A DNA stretch of 39,623 bases from an uncultured Rhodospirillales bacterium. GTDB taxonomy: Bacteria > Pseudomonadota > Alphaproteobacteria > Azospirillales > Azospirillaceae. Numbering within the stretch: the first letter of the stretch is position 1; the number at the start of each line of letters is the position of its first letter. Below are positions 15,937 to 29,910 of the stretch, one piece after another. The stretch is from contig CAIYNU010000021.1 in the NCBI GenBank assembly GCA_903927615.1, forward strand, positions 1-39,623. The letters are read 5' to 3'. The notes below the pieces were generated by a model. It was given only the letters and a program-made list of their open reading frames with translations, was not told where the DNA came from and searched no databases. Made by a program: the position numbers and the translations under genes.

Positions 15937-16928
15937 TGCCGGCAAGCCATGATCAAAGCCCGTCGCTGGCAGTGAATGGCGGGCCCGGTCGCGCCGGGGC
16001 TTTCGGTCGCTGGCTGGGGATGGCTTCGCTGCTGGCGGGGCTGGTGCTGACGGTTCCGCCGGTGACGGTCCCGGCGCCGGCCATGGCCGCGGCGTCCCGG
16101 GTTTCGTCCCAGGTCGAACGGGTGGCCCGGGGCCAGTATCTGTTTGATGCCGCCGGCTGCTTCGGCTGTCACACCGACGAGGTGCATGGCGGCCAGCGGC
16201 TGGCCGGCGGACGGGCCCTGGACACGCCGTTCGGCACGTTCTACCCGCCCAACATCACGCCGGACCCCATCTACGGCATCGGCAACTGGAGCAACGCAGC
16301 GTTCATCCGGGCGCTACGTCATGGTGTCCGCGCCGATGGATCATCCCTGTTTCCGGCGTTTCCGTATACCTCCTATACCTTGATGGATGATGGCGACATC
16401 CTGGACCTCAAGGCGTATCTGATGACCCAGAAGCCGGTGGCCCAGCCCAACCGGCCTCACGAACTCAAGGATCCGTTCGGTTGGCGGGTGCTGATGCCGG
16501 CCTGGAATCTGATGTATCTCGAGGTTGGACCGCTCGACACCAATCCGCATCAGTCAGCCCAGTGGAACCGCGGCCAGTATTTGGTGCGCGCCCTCGGCCA
16601 TTGCGGCGAGTGCCATACCCGCCGGGACTGGGCCGGCGGTCTTGACCAGCGACAGATGCTGGCTGGGAATCCCGGCGGAAATGGTGGCGCGGGGGCACCC
16701 AATCTGACACCGGAGGTCGAGACCGGACTGGGCAAGTGGTCGGAGGCTGACCTGTTGCTTCTGCTGGAAATCGGGCTGAAGCCCGACGGTGATGTGGTCG
16801 GCGGCTCCATGGCCGAGGTGGTCCGGAATACCACCTCGATGCTGACGCTGGCCGATCGCAAGGCGATGGTGGCCTACTTGCGATCGCTGCCGCCCATGGT
16901 TTTCCCTCACGTCGAACCGCACCGGTGA
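15933..16928 (+). CDS. Exported dihaem cytochrome c
   Basis: A 331-residue protein with a signal peptide (hydrophobic segment about residues 29-50, cleavage near AMAAA). It has two class I cytochrome domains: haem sites CFGCH (76-80) and CGECH (224-228). Sequences such as GGRALDTPFGTFYPPNITPD and GAPNLTPEVETGLGKWSEADL are typical of cytochrome subunits of periplasmic dehydrogenases (alcohol, gluconate or fructose dehydrogenase type), although those usually have three haems. A likely sixth ligand is a Met in each domain. It is coupled by ATGA overlap to the class II cytochrome. No dehydrogenase gene is adjacent, so the electron donor is unknown. Confidence 0.9.
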   Translation: MMPASHDQSPSLAVNGGPGRAGAFGRWLGMASLLAGLVLTVPPVTVPAPAMAAASRVSSQVERVARGQYLFDAAGCFGCHTDEVHGGQRLAGGRALDTPFGTFYPPNITPDPIYGIGNWSNAAFIRALRHGVRADGSSLFPAFPYTSYTLMDDGDILDLKAYLMTQKPVAQPNRPHELKDPFGWRVLMPAWNLMYLEVGPLDTNPHQSAQWNRGQYLVRALGHCGECHTRRDWAGGLDQRQMLAGNPGGNGGAGAPNLTPEVETGLGKWSEADLLLLLEIGLKPDGDVVGGSMAEVVRNTTSMLTLADRKAMVAYLRSLPPMVFPHVEPHR

Positions 16929-16979
16929 GGGCCGCCTGGGACGGCAGGCTCACGCAGCCCGCGCGTCCCCTGAGATCTA

Positions 16980-17020
16980 ATACCAGTTCCCGATGAGCCC
17001 AACTCAGCGGGAACTGGTAT
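16980..17020. repeat. 41-bp dispersed palindrome, copy 1
   Basis: ATACCAGTTCCCGATGAG, 5-base loop, CTCAGCGGGAACTGGTAT; one mismatch in the 18-bp arms. It lies between the convergent cytochrome and autotransporter genes. The loop is the reverse complement of that in copy 2 (39583-39623), so the copies are in opposite orientation. Confidence 0.9.
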
Positions 17021-17065
17021 AAGCACTGATGGGGGCTCGGTTTCACCCCCATCAGCACCTTCGGG

Positions 17066-19399
17066 TTAGAAACGGTGGTGGAGGCTTAGCTGGACGTGCT
17101 GCCCCGTGTAATTGTCTTGCAGATCGGCGCCATAGCCCAGAACGATGTTGGTTTCCTGGGTCTCAATCCCCTGGATTTGCACCGAGAACCCGAGTCTGGC
17201 CACTTCCTGACCGATCTTGACGCTGTTGGCCTGGAGACTGCTGCCGATCAAGGTGAACGGGCTGCCTCCGTTCAAGTTCCCCAGATAGTGAGCGAGTTCG
17301 ACATCACCGGTCGGCGTCAGGACAAAGGAACCGGCCGTGATTCCGGCGCCCTTGAGGCGGGTTCCCACGCCGACCTGGCCGACATTGGTGTCGGCGCTGC
17401 CCACCGTCAGCGAGAAGATGTCGGCATTGGATTCAGTGAATCCGGACCGGGTGAGGGCGCTATAACCGCCGAGCAGATAGGGCTCGACCGTCACGCTTCC
17501 GAAATCGCGGGTCAGACCGGCGTTGACCATGGCGTTGGCGCCATAGGCCCAGTCGGTGCTGCTCGCGGCCACGCCGAGATTACCCAGCACCGTTCCGCCG
17601 GTGGTCCCGGTGACGCCGGTGATCCGGGTCCGTTTGAATTGCTGATCAAAGCCGCTGCCCGAGACCGTGGCGTCAACGAACAGGCCCTGGCCGGACCAAC
17701 CGCCATAGGTGAAGACATGGTAGCCCCGATCGGAGCCATTGCCGCCACTGCTGGTGTTGGACAGGGTCATGCCGCTGCCGAACCCGAAATAATACCCGTT
17801 ATCCCGGTAGAGATCGACGCCGATGACAAACCCGCCGGTGTCCCGTTCGAAGCCGACCGTCCGGGAATCGGTGCTACCGGTGGTCAGAATCGCTTCGGTC
17901 CACAAGGCGGAGGGCGTCCAGGTGCTGTTCTCGGGGCTCCAACCGCTGTCGGTGGGGGTGCCATAAACCACGACGCCGCCGGTGGCCGGGCCGTTGGTCA
18001 CGCCCGTTGGGGCGGGCGCGGCGGTTGAGGCGGCCGCCGGCCGCGCGGTCTGATCGCCGGCGGTGCTCTGGCGGTTGGTGGTTTCACCGGTGTTGGCGCC
18101 GGCCGGTTCCGGCCAAACCCTGACGGTGGGGTCGCCGCCGCTCAGTCCGCTGGAGCCGCCGGTTCCGCTCACGCGCAGTCCGGTTGCAGAGGTGCTGCGC
18201 GACGTCGCCCCGTGGTTCAGGATGGTCCGGCCGACCGACTCCATGTCCTTGGTGGTGCCGACCATGACGTTGGCATAGGGCGTTCCGTTGCTGCTGTCGT
18301 AGGTCGAGACAAGGTTGCCGACATTCAGCAGGCCCCAACCGGTGTAGGGGTTGACCGTGCCGGTGTTGGAGGCGGTCTTCAGGACCAGCGAGGTGAGTTG
18401 GGGGGCGGTGGCGTTGGGATAGAGTTCCTTGGCCAGCGCCAGCGCGCCGGTGACGTGGGGGGCGGCAAACGAGGTGCCCTGGTTGGCGATATAGCCGCCG
18501 CCATTTTGGGTCGTGACCAGCCCCTGGCTGAAATCGCCACCGGGCGCGGCGAGACAGTAAGACATCGCCACGCCGCAATAATTGGCATATTGCGGAACCT
18601 GACCATTGACGTCAACCGAGGTCACGGCCAGGCTGTAGCCAAGATATTCGGGGAAGTAATAAGGAATGCTGCTGTTGATGGACGGCTGGTTGGCGTAGTC
18701 GTTGCCCGACGCCCAGACCAGGACCGACCCCGAAGATTTGGCGAGGGCGTAGGTGTTTAACGTTCCGCCAAATTGTTGTGCGATCGTGGTGCGGTTAAAG
18801 GATGGATTGAGGGCGTTGGCGTTGGGGTTGCCGACCGACAGGTTGAAGATCCGTACACCATGATCGATGCCGTACTGTACCGCCGCCGGGAGGTTGAAGG
18901 GGGTAGCGCCATAGGCCGCAGCCAAGGCATACCCTACCGGGTCCTCGGCGATCCGTAGCCCCATGACGTTGGCCCCAGGCGCCACACCGACCATGCCGCT
19001 GCCGTTGTTTTGCGCAACGATCACCCCGGTCACCTCGGTTCCGTGACCCAAATAGTCCCCGAAGGTCGTGCGGCCGGTGATCGTATCATAACCGGTGACG
19101 AGATGGCCGGCGAGGGCCGGTTGGGTGTAGTCGATGCCGGAGTCGACAACACCGACCGTGACGCCGGTGCCGGTAATGCCCCGCTGAGTGGCCGGACCTT
19201 CATTGATCAAGGGCAGGCCCGAGTAACCGGTGAGGCCGGCTACGGTTCCGTTGGCTGACGCCCCCGCATATGCCGGTAAACACCACGCCAGGGCGACGAC
19301 GGATAGGATTCCGAACAGAAGACCGAAGCGCCGCCCTGGACCGTGTGCGAGTGCTCCGGTGCTATCCCCTTGTGAAATTACGGAAAAGTTGCCCTGCAT
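17066..19399 (-). CDS. Subtilisin-type (S8) serine protease autotransporter
   Basis: A 777-residue type Va autotransporter. The signal peptide has an extended basic N-region and a hydrophobic core (FGLLFGILSVVALAWCLPAYA, to about residue 45). The S8 domain has the full triad: Asp86 (VVDSGIDY), His119 (GHGTEVTG), Ser310 (NQGTSFAAPH), plus oxyanion Asn233 (ASGND). After about residue 370 comes a Ser/Thr/Gly/Pro-rich linker (to about 490), then a C-terminal beta-barrel translocator with alternating hydrophobic strands that ends HLSLHHRF-like with a terminal Phe. GGAGG lies 8-9 bases before the ATG. It should be displayed on or released from the cell surface; targets are unknown. It is a single gene, convergent with the cytochromes. 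Confidence 0.93.
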   Translation of the reverse strand: MQGNFSVISQGDSTGALAHGPGRRFGLLFGILSVVALAWCLPAYAGASANGTVAGLTGYSGLPLINEGPATQRGITGTGVTVGVVDSGIDYTQPALAGHLVTGYDTITGRTTFGDYLGHGTEVTGVIVAQNNGSGMVGVAPGANVMGLRIAEDPVGYALAAAYGATPFNLPAAVQYGIDHGVRIFNLSVGNPNANALNPSFNRTTIAQQFGGTLNTYALAKSSGSVLVWASGNDYANQPSINSSIPYYFPEYLGYSLAVTSVDVNGQVPQYANYCGVAMSYCLAAPGGDFSQGLVTTQNGGGYIANQGTSFAAPHVTGALALAKELYPNATAPQLTSLVLKTASNTGTVNPYTGWGLLNVGNLVSTYDSSNGTPYANVMVGTTKDMESVGRTILNHGATSRSTSATGLRVSGTGGSSGLSGGDPTVRVWPEPAGANTGETTNRQSTAGDQTARPAAASTAAPAPTGVTNGPATGGVVVYGTPTDSGWSPENSTWTPSALWTEAILTTGSTDSRTVGFERDTGGFVIGVDLYRDNGYYFGFGSGMTLSNTSSGGNGSDRGYHVFTYGGWSGQGLFVDATVSGSGFDQQFKRTRITGVTGTTGGTVLGNLGVAASSTDWAYGANAMVNAGLTRDFGSVTVEPYLLGGYSALTRSGFTESNADIFSLTVGSADTNVGQVGVGTRLKGAGITAGSFVLTPTGDVELAHYLGNLNGGSPFTLIGSSLQANSVKIGQEVARLGFSVQIQGIETQETNIVLGYGADLQDNYTGQHVQLSLHHRF

Positions 19400-19552
19400 A
19401 CCAAGACCTCCGCTTGCAGCTCACCGCGATACCCACTGGGCCGCCAGATGGGACCTCGGGCGGGTGCGGCGGGTGCGGGGCCGATCATTGGGGACAGACT
19501 CGTGTCCCGGCTCGCGTAAACCCCATTGGGTGTAACGCAAACAAGCGATCAG

Positions 19553-19578
19553 CGCCGCAACTTTTCTAAGTTTCGGCG
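19553..19578 (-). terminator. Hairpin after the 195-residue conserved gene
   Basis: CGCCG-x-AACTT-ttct-AAGTT-x-CGGCG, a 10-bp stem with one mismatch, 30 bases past the stop at 19608 on the minus strand. Only a weak U-rich stretch follows, so this is a candidate terminator. Confidence 0.45.
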
Positions 19579-19607
19579 GTTGAATGTTGCAAATTGTAAC
19601 GGATCGG

Positions 19608-20192
19608 TCACGGCTGGCGAAGCTTATTTCGGTATACTTCAAGTTGGGCGCGGTAACCCTCGGCGTCGCCATACTCCAGAAAGGTCAGATAGCGATGATG
19701 AGGGTCGCGGATGCGCAGCGCATGCTTGATCGGGCACCAGTATTGCTCGGTGCGGCTCGCAATCTCGCGAGCATAGGCAATCACGCCATTGGCATAGCCA
19801 CAGTATACGCAGTTCAAGGCTTCCAGCCGGTTTAAATAACTTAGGTGATGGTGGTCAATTGCGATGTACTCTAATCGTCGAACTCGAGGTATCCGATAGA
19901 GTCGGAAGCAAATAGCTTGATACAGGCTGACCCAGCCATCCAGCAAGGCGATTGGAACGATCAGCGAGTAAATGATCGGGGCCGAGATCTGATTCAGCAG
20001 CGAAGTTTTGCTCAGGTATCGAACCAGCCCCATTCGCAGGCAGCGGTGGCGCTCGATGACATCCCGTTCAAAAGCAATGATCTTGCCCTTGAGGCTGAAA
20101 CCACGGAGCGTTAGGCCTGTCTCCAGTTCCCGCGCCAACTCGTCCTCCAGCGCCTGGATACGCGAAAGGAGATCGGCAATCCGTGGGGTCAT
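19608..20192 (-). CDS. Conserved protein of unknown function with Cys cluster
   Basis: A 194-residue protein. An N-terminal helix (IADLLSRIQALEDELARELE) is followed by basic KGKIIAFERDVIERHRCLRM and a hydrophobic stretch (LNQISAPIIYSLIVPIALLDGWVSLYQAICF, about residues 66-96) that may be one or two membrane helices. The C-terminal part carries NCVYCGYANGVIAYAREI and then YWCPIKHALRI, so C-x-x-C plus a further Cys and His could bind a metal. The start at 20192 is chosen; the preceding frame is repeat-like. I recall similar hypothetical proteins in Rhodospirillales but cannot assign a role. It has lower GC than its neighbours. It is upstream of the autotransporter on the same strand, with a hairpin between. 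Confidence 0.7.
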   Translation of the reverse strand: MTPRIADLLSRIQALEDELARELETGLTLRGFSLKGKIIAFERDVIERHRCLRMGLVRYLSKTSLLNQISAPIIYSLIVPIALLDGWVSLYQAICFRLYRIPRVRRLEYIAIDHHHLSYLNRLEALNCVYCGYANGVIAYAREIASRTEQYWCPIKHALRIRDPHHRYLTFLEYGDAEGYRAQLEVYRNKLRQP

Positions 20193-20218
20193 CAACGATG
20201 CCTGGACATCAAGGGGCT

Positions 20219-20480
20219 GGGGCCTCGCGACCCCGGCGGGGCCAGGGGCAGAGCCCCTGGTTGCTGACCGGATCATACCGGCCAAGCGTTAAGAATCACC
20301 CCTCAGCCGTCATGGGGGCTTTGCCCCCGAACTCCTACCCGGGGCTTTGCCCCCGAACCCCTACCCGGGGCTTTGCCCCCGAACCCCTACCCGGGGCTTT
20401 GCCCCCGAACCCCTACCCGGGGCTTTGCCCCCGAACCCCTACCCGGGGCTTTGCCCCTGGACCCCACCAAGGGGTGACCC
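20219..20480. repeat. 26-bp tandem repeat array in a GGGGC/GCCCC intergenic repeat block
   Basis: Five consecutive 26-bp units beginning GGGGCTTTGCCCCCGAAC (20315-20340, 20341-20366, 20367-20392, 20393-20418, 20419-20444; the first has one change), then a diverged sixth unit running into CCCCACCAAGGGG and TGACCCCTTGG. Each unit carries its own GGGGC...GCCCC hairpin. A related block with GGGGCCAGGGGC lies at 20219-20265. The array fills the gap downstream of lpd; the gap (20193-20498) holds no gene. Confidence 0.9.
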
Positions 20481-20498
20481 CTTGGAACCCATGAATCG

Positions 20499-21908
20499 TC
20501 AGTTGTGTATCGCCCGCCCGTCCACAGCCAGCGCCGCCTCCTTGATGGTTTCGCTGAGCGTCGGGTGGGCGTGGCAGGTCCGGGCGATGTCTTCCGCCGA
20601 AGCGCCGAATTCCAGTGCCAGACCGATTTCCGCGATCAGATGGCCGGCATCGGGACCAAGAATGTGGACGCCGAGCACCCGGTCGGTTTTGGCGTCGGCC
20701 AGCACCTTGACGAACCCATCGGTGCAGGCCATGGCCCGGGCGCGGCCGTTGGCCGAGAACGGAAACTTGCCGACTTTGTAGGAAATGCCCGCGTCCTTTA
20801 ACTGTTCCTCGGTCTTGCCCACCGAAGCGACTTCCGGCCACGTGTAAATAATGCCGGGAATTGCATCATAGTTGATGTGCCCCGACTGCCCGGCAATGAT
20901 TTCCGCGACCACAACCCCCTCGTCCTCGGCCTTGTGGGCCAGCATCGGGCCCTCAATGACGTCGCCGATGGCGTAGATGTGCGGAACGCTGGTCCGGAAA
21001 TGGCTGTCGGTCTTGATCCGGCCCCGGTTGTCCGTCTCAATGCCGACGGTTTCCAGTCCCAGGCCGCCGGTGTAGGGGCGACGGCCGATGGCCACCAGCA
21101 CCACGTCGGTGACGACGGTTTCAGCCGTGCCGCCGGCGGCGGGTTCTACGGTCAGGGTGATCCCGGAGTCGCCGGGAACCGCCGCCGTAACCTTGGTGGA
21201 CAGCCGGAACGTCAGGCCTTGCTTGGTCAGCAGGCGCTGGGTCTGTTTGGACAGTTCGCCATCCATGCCGGGCAGGATGCGATCCAGATACTCGATCACC
21301 GTGACCTCGGCGCCGAGCCGGCTCCACACCGACCCCAACTCCAGGCCGATGACGCCGCCGCCAATCACGGTCAGCCGCTTGGGGACCTCGGACAACGCGA
21401 GCGCACCGGTGGACGAGACGATCCGCGTCTCATCGATCTCGACACCGGGCAGCGGTGTGACCTCGGAACCGGTGGCAATGATGATGCTTTTGGCGCTCAC
21501 CACTTGAGTCTCGCCGGTCTTGGCCTGGACTTCGATCAGGTCCGGGGCGGTCAGGCGCCCGTGGCCCCGGAGCCAAGTGATCTTATTCTTCTTGAACAGA
21601 AATTCGATGCCGCCGGTCAGGTCCTTGACCACCTTGGTCTTGTGGGCCATCAGCGCCGGCAGGTCCAGCGACACCGAGCCGAGCACGATGCCGTGCCCGC
21701 CGAGATGGTGCTTGGCTTCGTCATACTTTTCGGAACTGGTCAGCAGTGCCTTGGACGGGATGCACCCGACATTGAGGCAGGTTCCGCCCAACGTGTCCCA
21801 TTTCTCGACGACGGCCGTCTTCAGGCCCAATTGGGCGGCGCGAATGGCGGCCACGTAACCGCCCGGGCCGGCTCCGACCACGACCACATCGAACGCTTGT
21901 TCAACCAT
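20499..21908 (-). CDS. lpd: Dihydrolipoyl dehydrogenase (E3)
   Basis: A 469-residue FAD flavoprotein that reoxidises the dihydrolipoyl group of SucB with NAD+. Seen: N-terminal FAD site VVVVGAGPGGYVAA, redox-active disulfide GGTCLNVGCIPSK (Cys44, Cys49), NAD site VIGGGVIGLELGSVW, second FAD motif IYAIGDV and the C-terminal His-Glu dyad in HAHPTLSE. The start at 21908 is supported by AGGACC upstream. It is the last gene of the mdh-suc cluster, 66 bases after sucB, with a strong stem-loop between. Confidence 0.97.
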   Translation of the reverse strand: MVEQAFDVVVVGAGPGGYVAAIRAAQLGLKTAVVEKWDTLGGTCLNVGCIPSKALLTSSEKYDEAKHHLGGHGIVLGSVSLDLPALMAHKTKVVKDLTGGIEFLFKKNKITWLRGHGRLTAPDLIEVQAKTGETQVVSAKSIIIATGSEVTPLPGVEIDETRIVSSTGALALSEVPKRLTVIGGGVIGLELGSVWSRLGAEVTVIEYLDRILPGMDGELSKQTQRLLTKQGLTFRLSTKVTAAVPGDSGITLTVEPAAGGTAETVVTDVVLVAIGRRPYTGGLGLETVGIETDNRGRIKTDSHFRTSVPHIYAIGDVIEGPMLAHKAEDEGVVVAEIIAGQSGHINYDAIPGIIYTWPEVASVGKTEEQLKDAGISYKVGKFPFSANGRARAMACTDGFVKVLADAKTDRVLGVHILGPDAGHLIAEIGLALEFGASAEDIARTCHAHPTLSETIKEAALAVDGRAIHN

Positions 21909-21934
21909 AGTAAGGTCCTCGATCAATAGGCAAA

Positions 21935-21960
21935 GGGCCGGCGGCAAGGGCCGCCGGCCC
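21935..21960 (-). promoter_or_regulatory. Stem-loop in the sucB-lpd junction
   Basis: A perfect 11-bp stem GGGCCGGCGGC-AAGG-GCCGCCGGCCC fills the middle of the 66-base junction. No U-run follows, so it is more likely an mRNA processing or stabilising element or a partial terminator than a full stop. Confidence 0.7.
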
Positions 21961-21974
21961 CGTCATTCCGGTGG

Positions 21975-23204
21975 TCAGACCTCCAGCAGCAACCGCTGCG
22001 GGTCTTCGATTGCCTCCTTGACCCGGACCAGGAAGGTCACGGCCTCCCGGCCATCGATGATCCGGTGATCATAGCTCAGGGCCAGATACATCATCGGCCG
22101 AATCTCGACCTTGCCGTTGATGGCCATGGGGCGGTCCTGGGTCTTGTGCATCCCCAGGATTCCCGATTGCGGCGGGTTGAGGATGGGCGTCGACATCAGC
22201 GAGCCATAGACGCCACCATTGGAGATGGTGAAGGTCCCGCCGGTCAGCTCTTCCATCGACAGTTTGCCGTCGCGGGCCTTCTTGCCCAGGCCATTGATGG
22301 CCTTTTCGATACCGGCAAAGCTCAGCAGGTCGGCGTCGCGCACCACCGGCACCACCAAGCCCTGGGGCGTGCCCACGGCAACCCCGACATCGTAGTAATT
22401 CTTGTAAACCAGATCGGAACCGTCGATCTCGCCATTCACCGCCGGCAGCTCTTTCAGGGCGGCGATGGACGCCTTGACGAAGAACGACATGAAGCCGAGC
22501 TTGACGCCGTGCTTCTTTTCAAAGACGTCCTTATACTGGTTGCGCAACGCCAGCAAATTGGTCATGTCCACCTCGTTAAAGGTGGTCAGCATGGCGGCGG
22601 TATTTTGGGCGTCCTTGAGCCGTTCGGCGACCCGCTGGCGCAACCGGGTCATCCGCACCCGCTCTTCCCGGTCGGCGCGCAGGCGCGGACCGGACGGGAC
22701 CACCGGCTTCGGGGCCGGGGGGGCTGCCGGCCGGGGGGCGGCGACCGGGGCCGGAGCAGGGGCGACGCGGGTTGCCAGATGGGACTGGACATCATCCTTG
22801 GTCAGGCGGCCGTCTTTGCCGCTGGCCGGAATGGCGGCCGGGTTCAGCTTGTTGTCATCCACCAGCTTGCGCACGGCCGGTGACAGCACATCCGCTGCGG
22901 TGGCGGCGGGTGCCGCTGCCGGGGCGGGCGCCGGCGCAGGAGCCGCGGCGGCGGTCACGGCGGTTCCGGCCTCGCCGATGACGCCCAGCACCGCGCCAAC
23001 CGCGACATTGGCGCCTTCGGCCGCGACGATCGCCGTCAGCGTGCCGGCAGCGGTCGCATTGACTTCGAGCGTTACTTTATCCGTCTCGAGTTCCACCAGC
23101 GGGTCATCAACGGCGACCGTCGCGCCCAGCGGCTTCAGCCAGCGCGCAACAGTCGCTTCGGTTACCGATTCGCCCAGTGTGGGTACCTTGATTTCCGTCG
23201 CCAT
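21975..23204 (-). CDS. sucB: 2-oxoglutarate dehydrogenase E2, dihydrolipoyl succinyltransferase
   Basis: A 409-residue core subunit that transfers the succinyl group to CoA. The single lipoyl domain (residues 1-75) carries the lipoylated Lys43 in [11 protein letters not shown]. An Ala/Pro-rich linker follows, then the E1/E3-binding domain (about 108-145: [19 protein letters not shown]), a second linker, and the catalytic domain (about 180-409) with [13 protein letters not shown] supplying the catalytic His. AAAGGA lies 9 bases before the ATG. It sits between sucA and lpd, so all three OGDH components are encoded together. Confidence 0.97.
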   Translation of the reverse strand: MATEIKVPTLGESVTEATVARWLKPLGATVAVDDPLVELETDKVTLEVNATAAGTLTAIVAAEGANVAVGAVLGVIGEAGTAVTAAAAPAPAPAPAAAPAATAADVLSPAVRKLVDDNKLNPAAIPASGKDGRLTKDDVQSHLATRVAPAPAPVAAPRPAAPPAPKPVVPSGPRLRADREERVRMTRLRQRVAERLKDAQNTAAMLTTFNEVDMTNLLALRNQYKDVFEKKHGVKLGFMSFFVKASIAALKELPAVNGEIDGSDLVYKNYYDVGVAVGTPQGLVVPVVRDADLLSFAGIEKAINGLGKKARDGKLSMEELTGGTFTISNGGVYGSLMSTPILNPPQSGILGMHKTQDRPMAINGKVEIRPMMYLALSYDHRIIDGREAVTFLVRVKEAIEDPQRLLLEV

Positions 23205-23276
23205 TACGACATTCCTTTAATTTCGGCCTATTTCGTCAGGCCTTTGATATCAGAGTCGGGCCTTGGGGCTCTGTTG

Positions 23277-23331
23277 CCGGTCCAGGCGCGTCGCGGCCAG
23301 GGTTAGCCGCGGCACGGCGCGCCTGGACCGG
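23277..23331 (-). promoter_or_regulatory. Long stem-loop in the sucA-sucB junction
   Basis: A perfect 14-bp outer stem (CCGGTCCAGGCGCG at 23277-23290, CGCGCCTGGACCGG at 23318-23331) encloses an inner GCGGC/GCCGC hairpin. It begins 6 bases after the sucA stop. There is no U-tract, which suggests a 3'-end protecting or processing structure within the operon. Confidence 0.75.
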
Positions 23332-23337
23332 TGCGCC

Positions 23338-26253
<2,916 letters not shown>

Positions 26254-26380
26254 GGTTCCGACCCAAGCCTTGGCGCCAGGGTCCTCTTCAGAGGTTGCGA
26301 GGGACATTCCGGTCTGGAATCTGGAACCGACGTCCGTCGCCGGCTCCAGGCCCGCGCCGGGGACCACCCCGGGTAAACGT

Positions 26381-26420
26381 CCCCGAACAGGGACCGGGCG
26401 AACCGGCCATCTGTTCGGGG
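26381..26420 (-). promoter_or_regulatory. Stem-loop in the sucD-sucA junction
   Basis: A perfect 10-bp stem CCCCGAACAG (26381-26390) and CTGTTCGGGG (26411-26420) with a GC-rich loop, 24 bases after the sucD stop. No U-tract follows. It resembles the stem-loops at the other junctions of this cluster. Confidence 0.65.
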
Positions 26421-26443
26421 CGTGGGTCGCCCGGAGGTCGAAA

Positions 26444-27318
26444 TTAGCCCCGGATGACCTTCAACATGGTGCTGCCGAGGCTCGCCGGACTCTCGGCGAC
26501 GGTGATGCCAGCCGAACGGAGGGCATCAATCTTATAGTCGGCGGTGTCATGACCACCACCGACCACCGCACCCGCATGGCCCATCCGTCGGCCCGGAGGC
26601 GCGGTGCGGCCGGCAATGAAGCCCACCACCGGCTTCTTGACCTTATTGGACCGCAGGAACTCGGCGCCGTTGATCTCGGCGTCGCCGCCGATTTCGCCGA
26701 TCATGATGATGCCCTGGGTCTCGGGATCCGCCAGGAACAACTCCAGCGCGTCGACGAAGTTGGTGCCGTTGACCGGGTCGCCGCCGATGCCGATACAGGT
26801 GGTCTGACCCAGGCCGGCCGCGGTGGTTTGGGCCACGGCTTCATAGGTCAGCGTGCCGGACCGGGAGACGATGCCGATCTGGCCCCGACGATGGATGTGA
26901 CCGGGCATGATGCCGATCTTGCACTCGTCCGGGGTGATCACGCCGGGGCAGTTCGGGCCGATCAGGCGGGTCTTGGAACCGCGCAGGGCCCGCTTGACCG
27001 TGATCATGTCGAGCACCGGAATGCCCTCGGTGATACACACCACCAGGGGAATTTCGGCTTCGATCGCTTCCAGGATGGCGTCGGCCGCAAACGGCGGCGG
27101 CACGTAGATCACGCTGGCATTGGCGCCGGTCTTGACCACCGCTTCATGGGTGGTGTCGAAGACCGGCAGATCCAGGTGCAGGGTGCCACCCTTGCCCGGG
27201 GTGACGCCGCCGACCATCTTGGTGCCGTAGGCGATGGCCTGTTCGGAATGGAAGGTGCCTTGCGAGCCGGTGAAGCCCTGGCAGATCACCTTGGTTTCGG
27301 AATTAACCAGGACAGCCA

Positions 27319-27319
<1 letters not shown>
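26444..27319 (-). CDS. sucD: Succinyl-CoA synthetase alpha subunit
   Basis: A 291-residue subunit that carries the phosphohistidine intermediate and the CoA site. Seen: [17 protein letters not shown] (CoA binding, residues 13-29), [51 protein letters not shown] and the phospho-His loop [11 protein letters not shown]. The loop continues [11 protein letters not shown], where family members usually have GGKGTA, a minor substitution. GGAGGG lies just before the start, and the sucC stop overlaps the ATG by one base (TAATG), giving tight translational coupling and equal subunit synthesis. Confidence 0.97.
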
Positions 27320-28517
<1,198 letters not shown>

Positions 28518-28659
28518 GGTGACCGTCTTTGGTGGTTATAGGAAAGAGTCGGTACTTATTAGGCACTTCATGAACAACCGCCGAAAAGTTCTTGCATCAG
28601 AGCCGTTATAAGGCCCTCCCGTTGCCCGTTGCGTTCCGATGCACCGTGCGGCCAGAAAT

Positions 28660-28685
28660 GGGCGAGGGCTTGGAATCCCTCGCCC
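28660..28685 (-). terminator. Stem-loop in the mdh-sucC junction
   Basis: A perfect 9-bp stem GGGCGAGGG/CCCTCGCCC with an 8-base loop, 7 bases after the mdh stop. On the minus strand it is followed by ATTTCTGG, a short U-rich patch, so it may partly terminate mdh transcripts and lower sucC expression. The rest of the junction (28518-28659) holds no gene and may carry a secondary promoter, for which no consensus match was seen. Confidence 0.6.
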
Positions 28686-28692
28686 ACAGTAT

Positions 28693-29670
<978 letters not shown>

Positions 29671-29910
29671 TTAGGTTTTTGCCGATTGAGCCTGCTGGCG
29701 GTACCGGATCCGCCGCGCCGGAACGACCTTGTAGGATGCCGGTTGTTAACGCTTTTTCTGGCTCAGAGCAAGGCCGACCTATAAATTTCGCTGAACCGTG
29801 AAGTTGGGCGGGCGGCGCCCGGCCAGCCCGTGACCGGCGCGGCGCAGAGTCACGACTCCCGCTTCTCGCCCCGGGTCCGGCCGCCGAGGTCGGGGACGCG
29901 GTCGGGGTCA

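Noticed and set aside
17096-18028. Long plus-strand frames opposite the autotransporter
   Set aside because: They are low-complexity Gly/Ala/Asp translations with no family features. The minus strand encodes a complete protease-barrel protein.
20315-20480. Possible CRISPR array
   Set aside because: The 26-bp units follow each other directly with no variable spacers, and no cas genes are present.
20183-20781. Open frames through the 26-bp tandem repeat
   Set aside because: The repeats read as a Pro-Gly-rich peptide only because the unit length and composition avoid stops in some frames. There is no start context and no conserved domain.
26254-26367. N-terminal extension of SucA reading MVPGAGLEPATDVG and a possible antisense tRNA remnant
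   Set aside because: Such 'GAGLEPA' translations often come from tRNA antisense DNA, but no cloverleaf, acceptor stem or anticodon arm can be built here. The family N-terminus starts at 26253.
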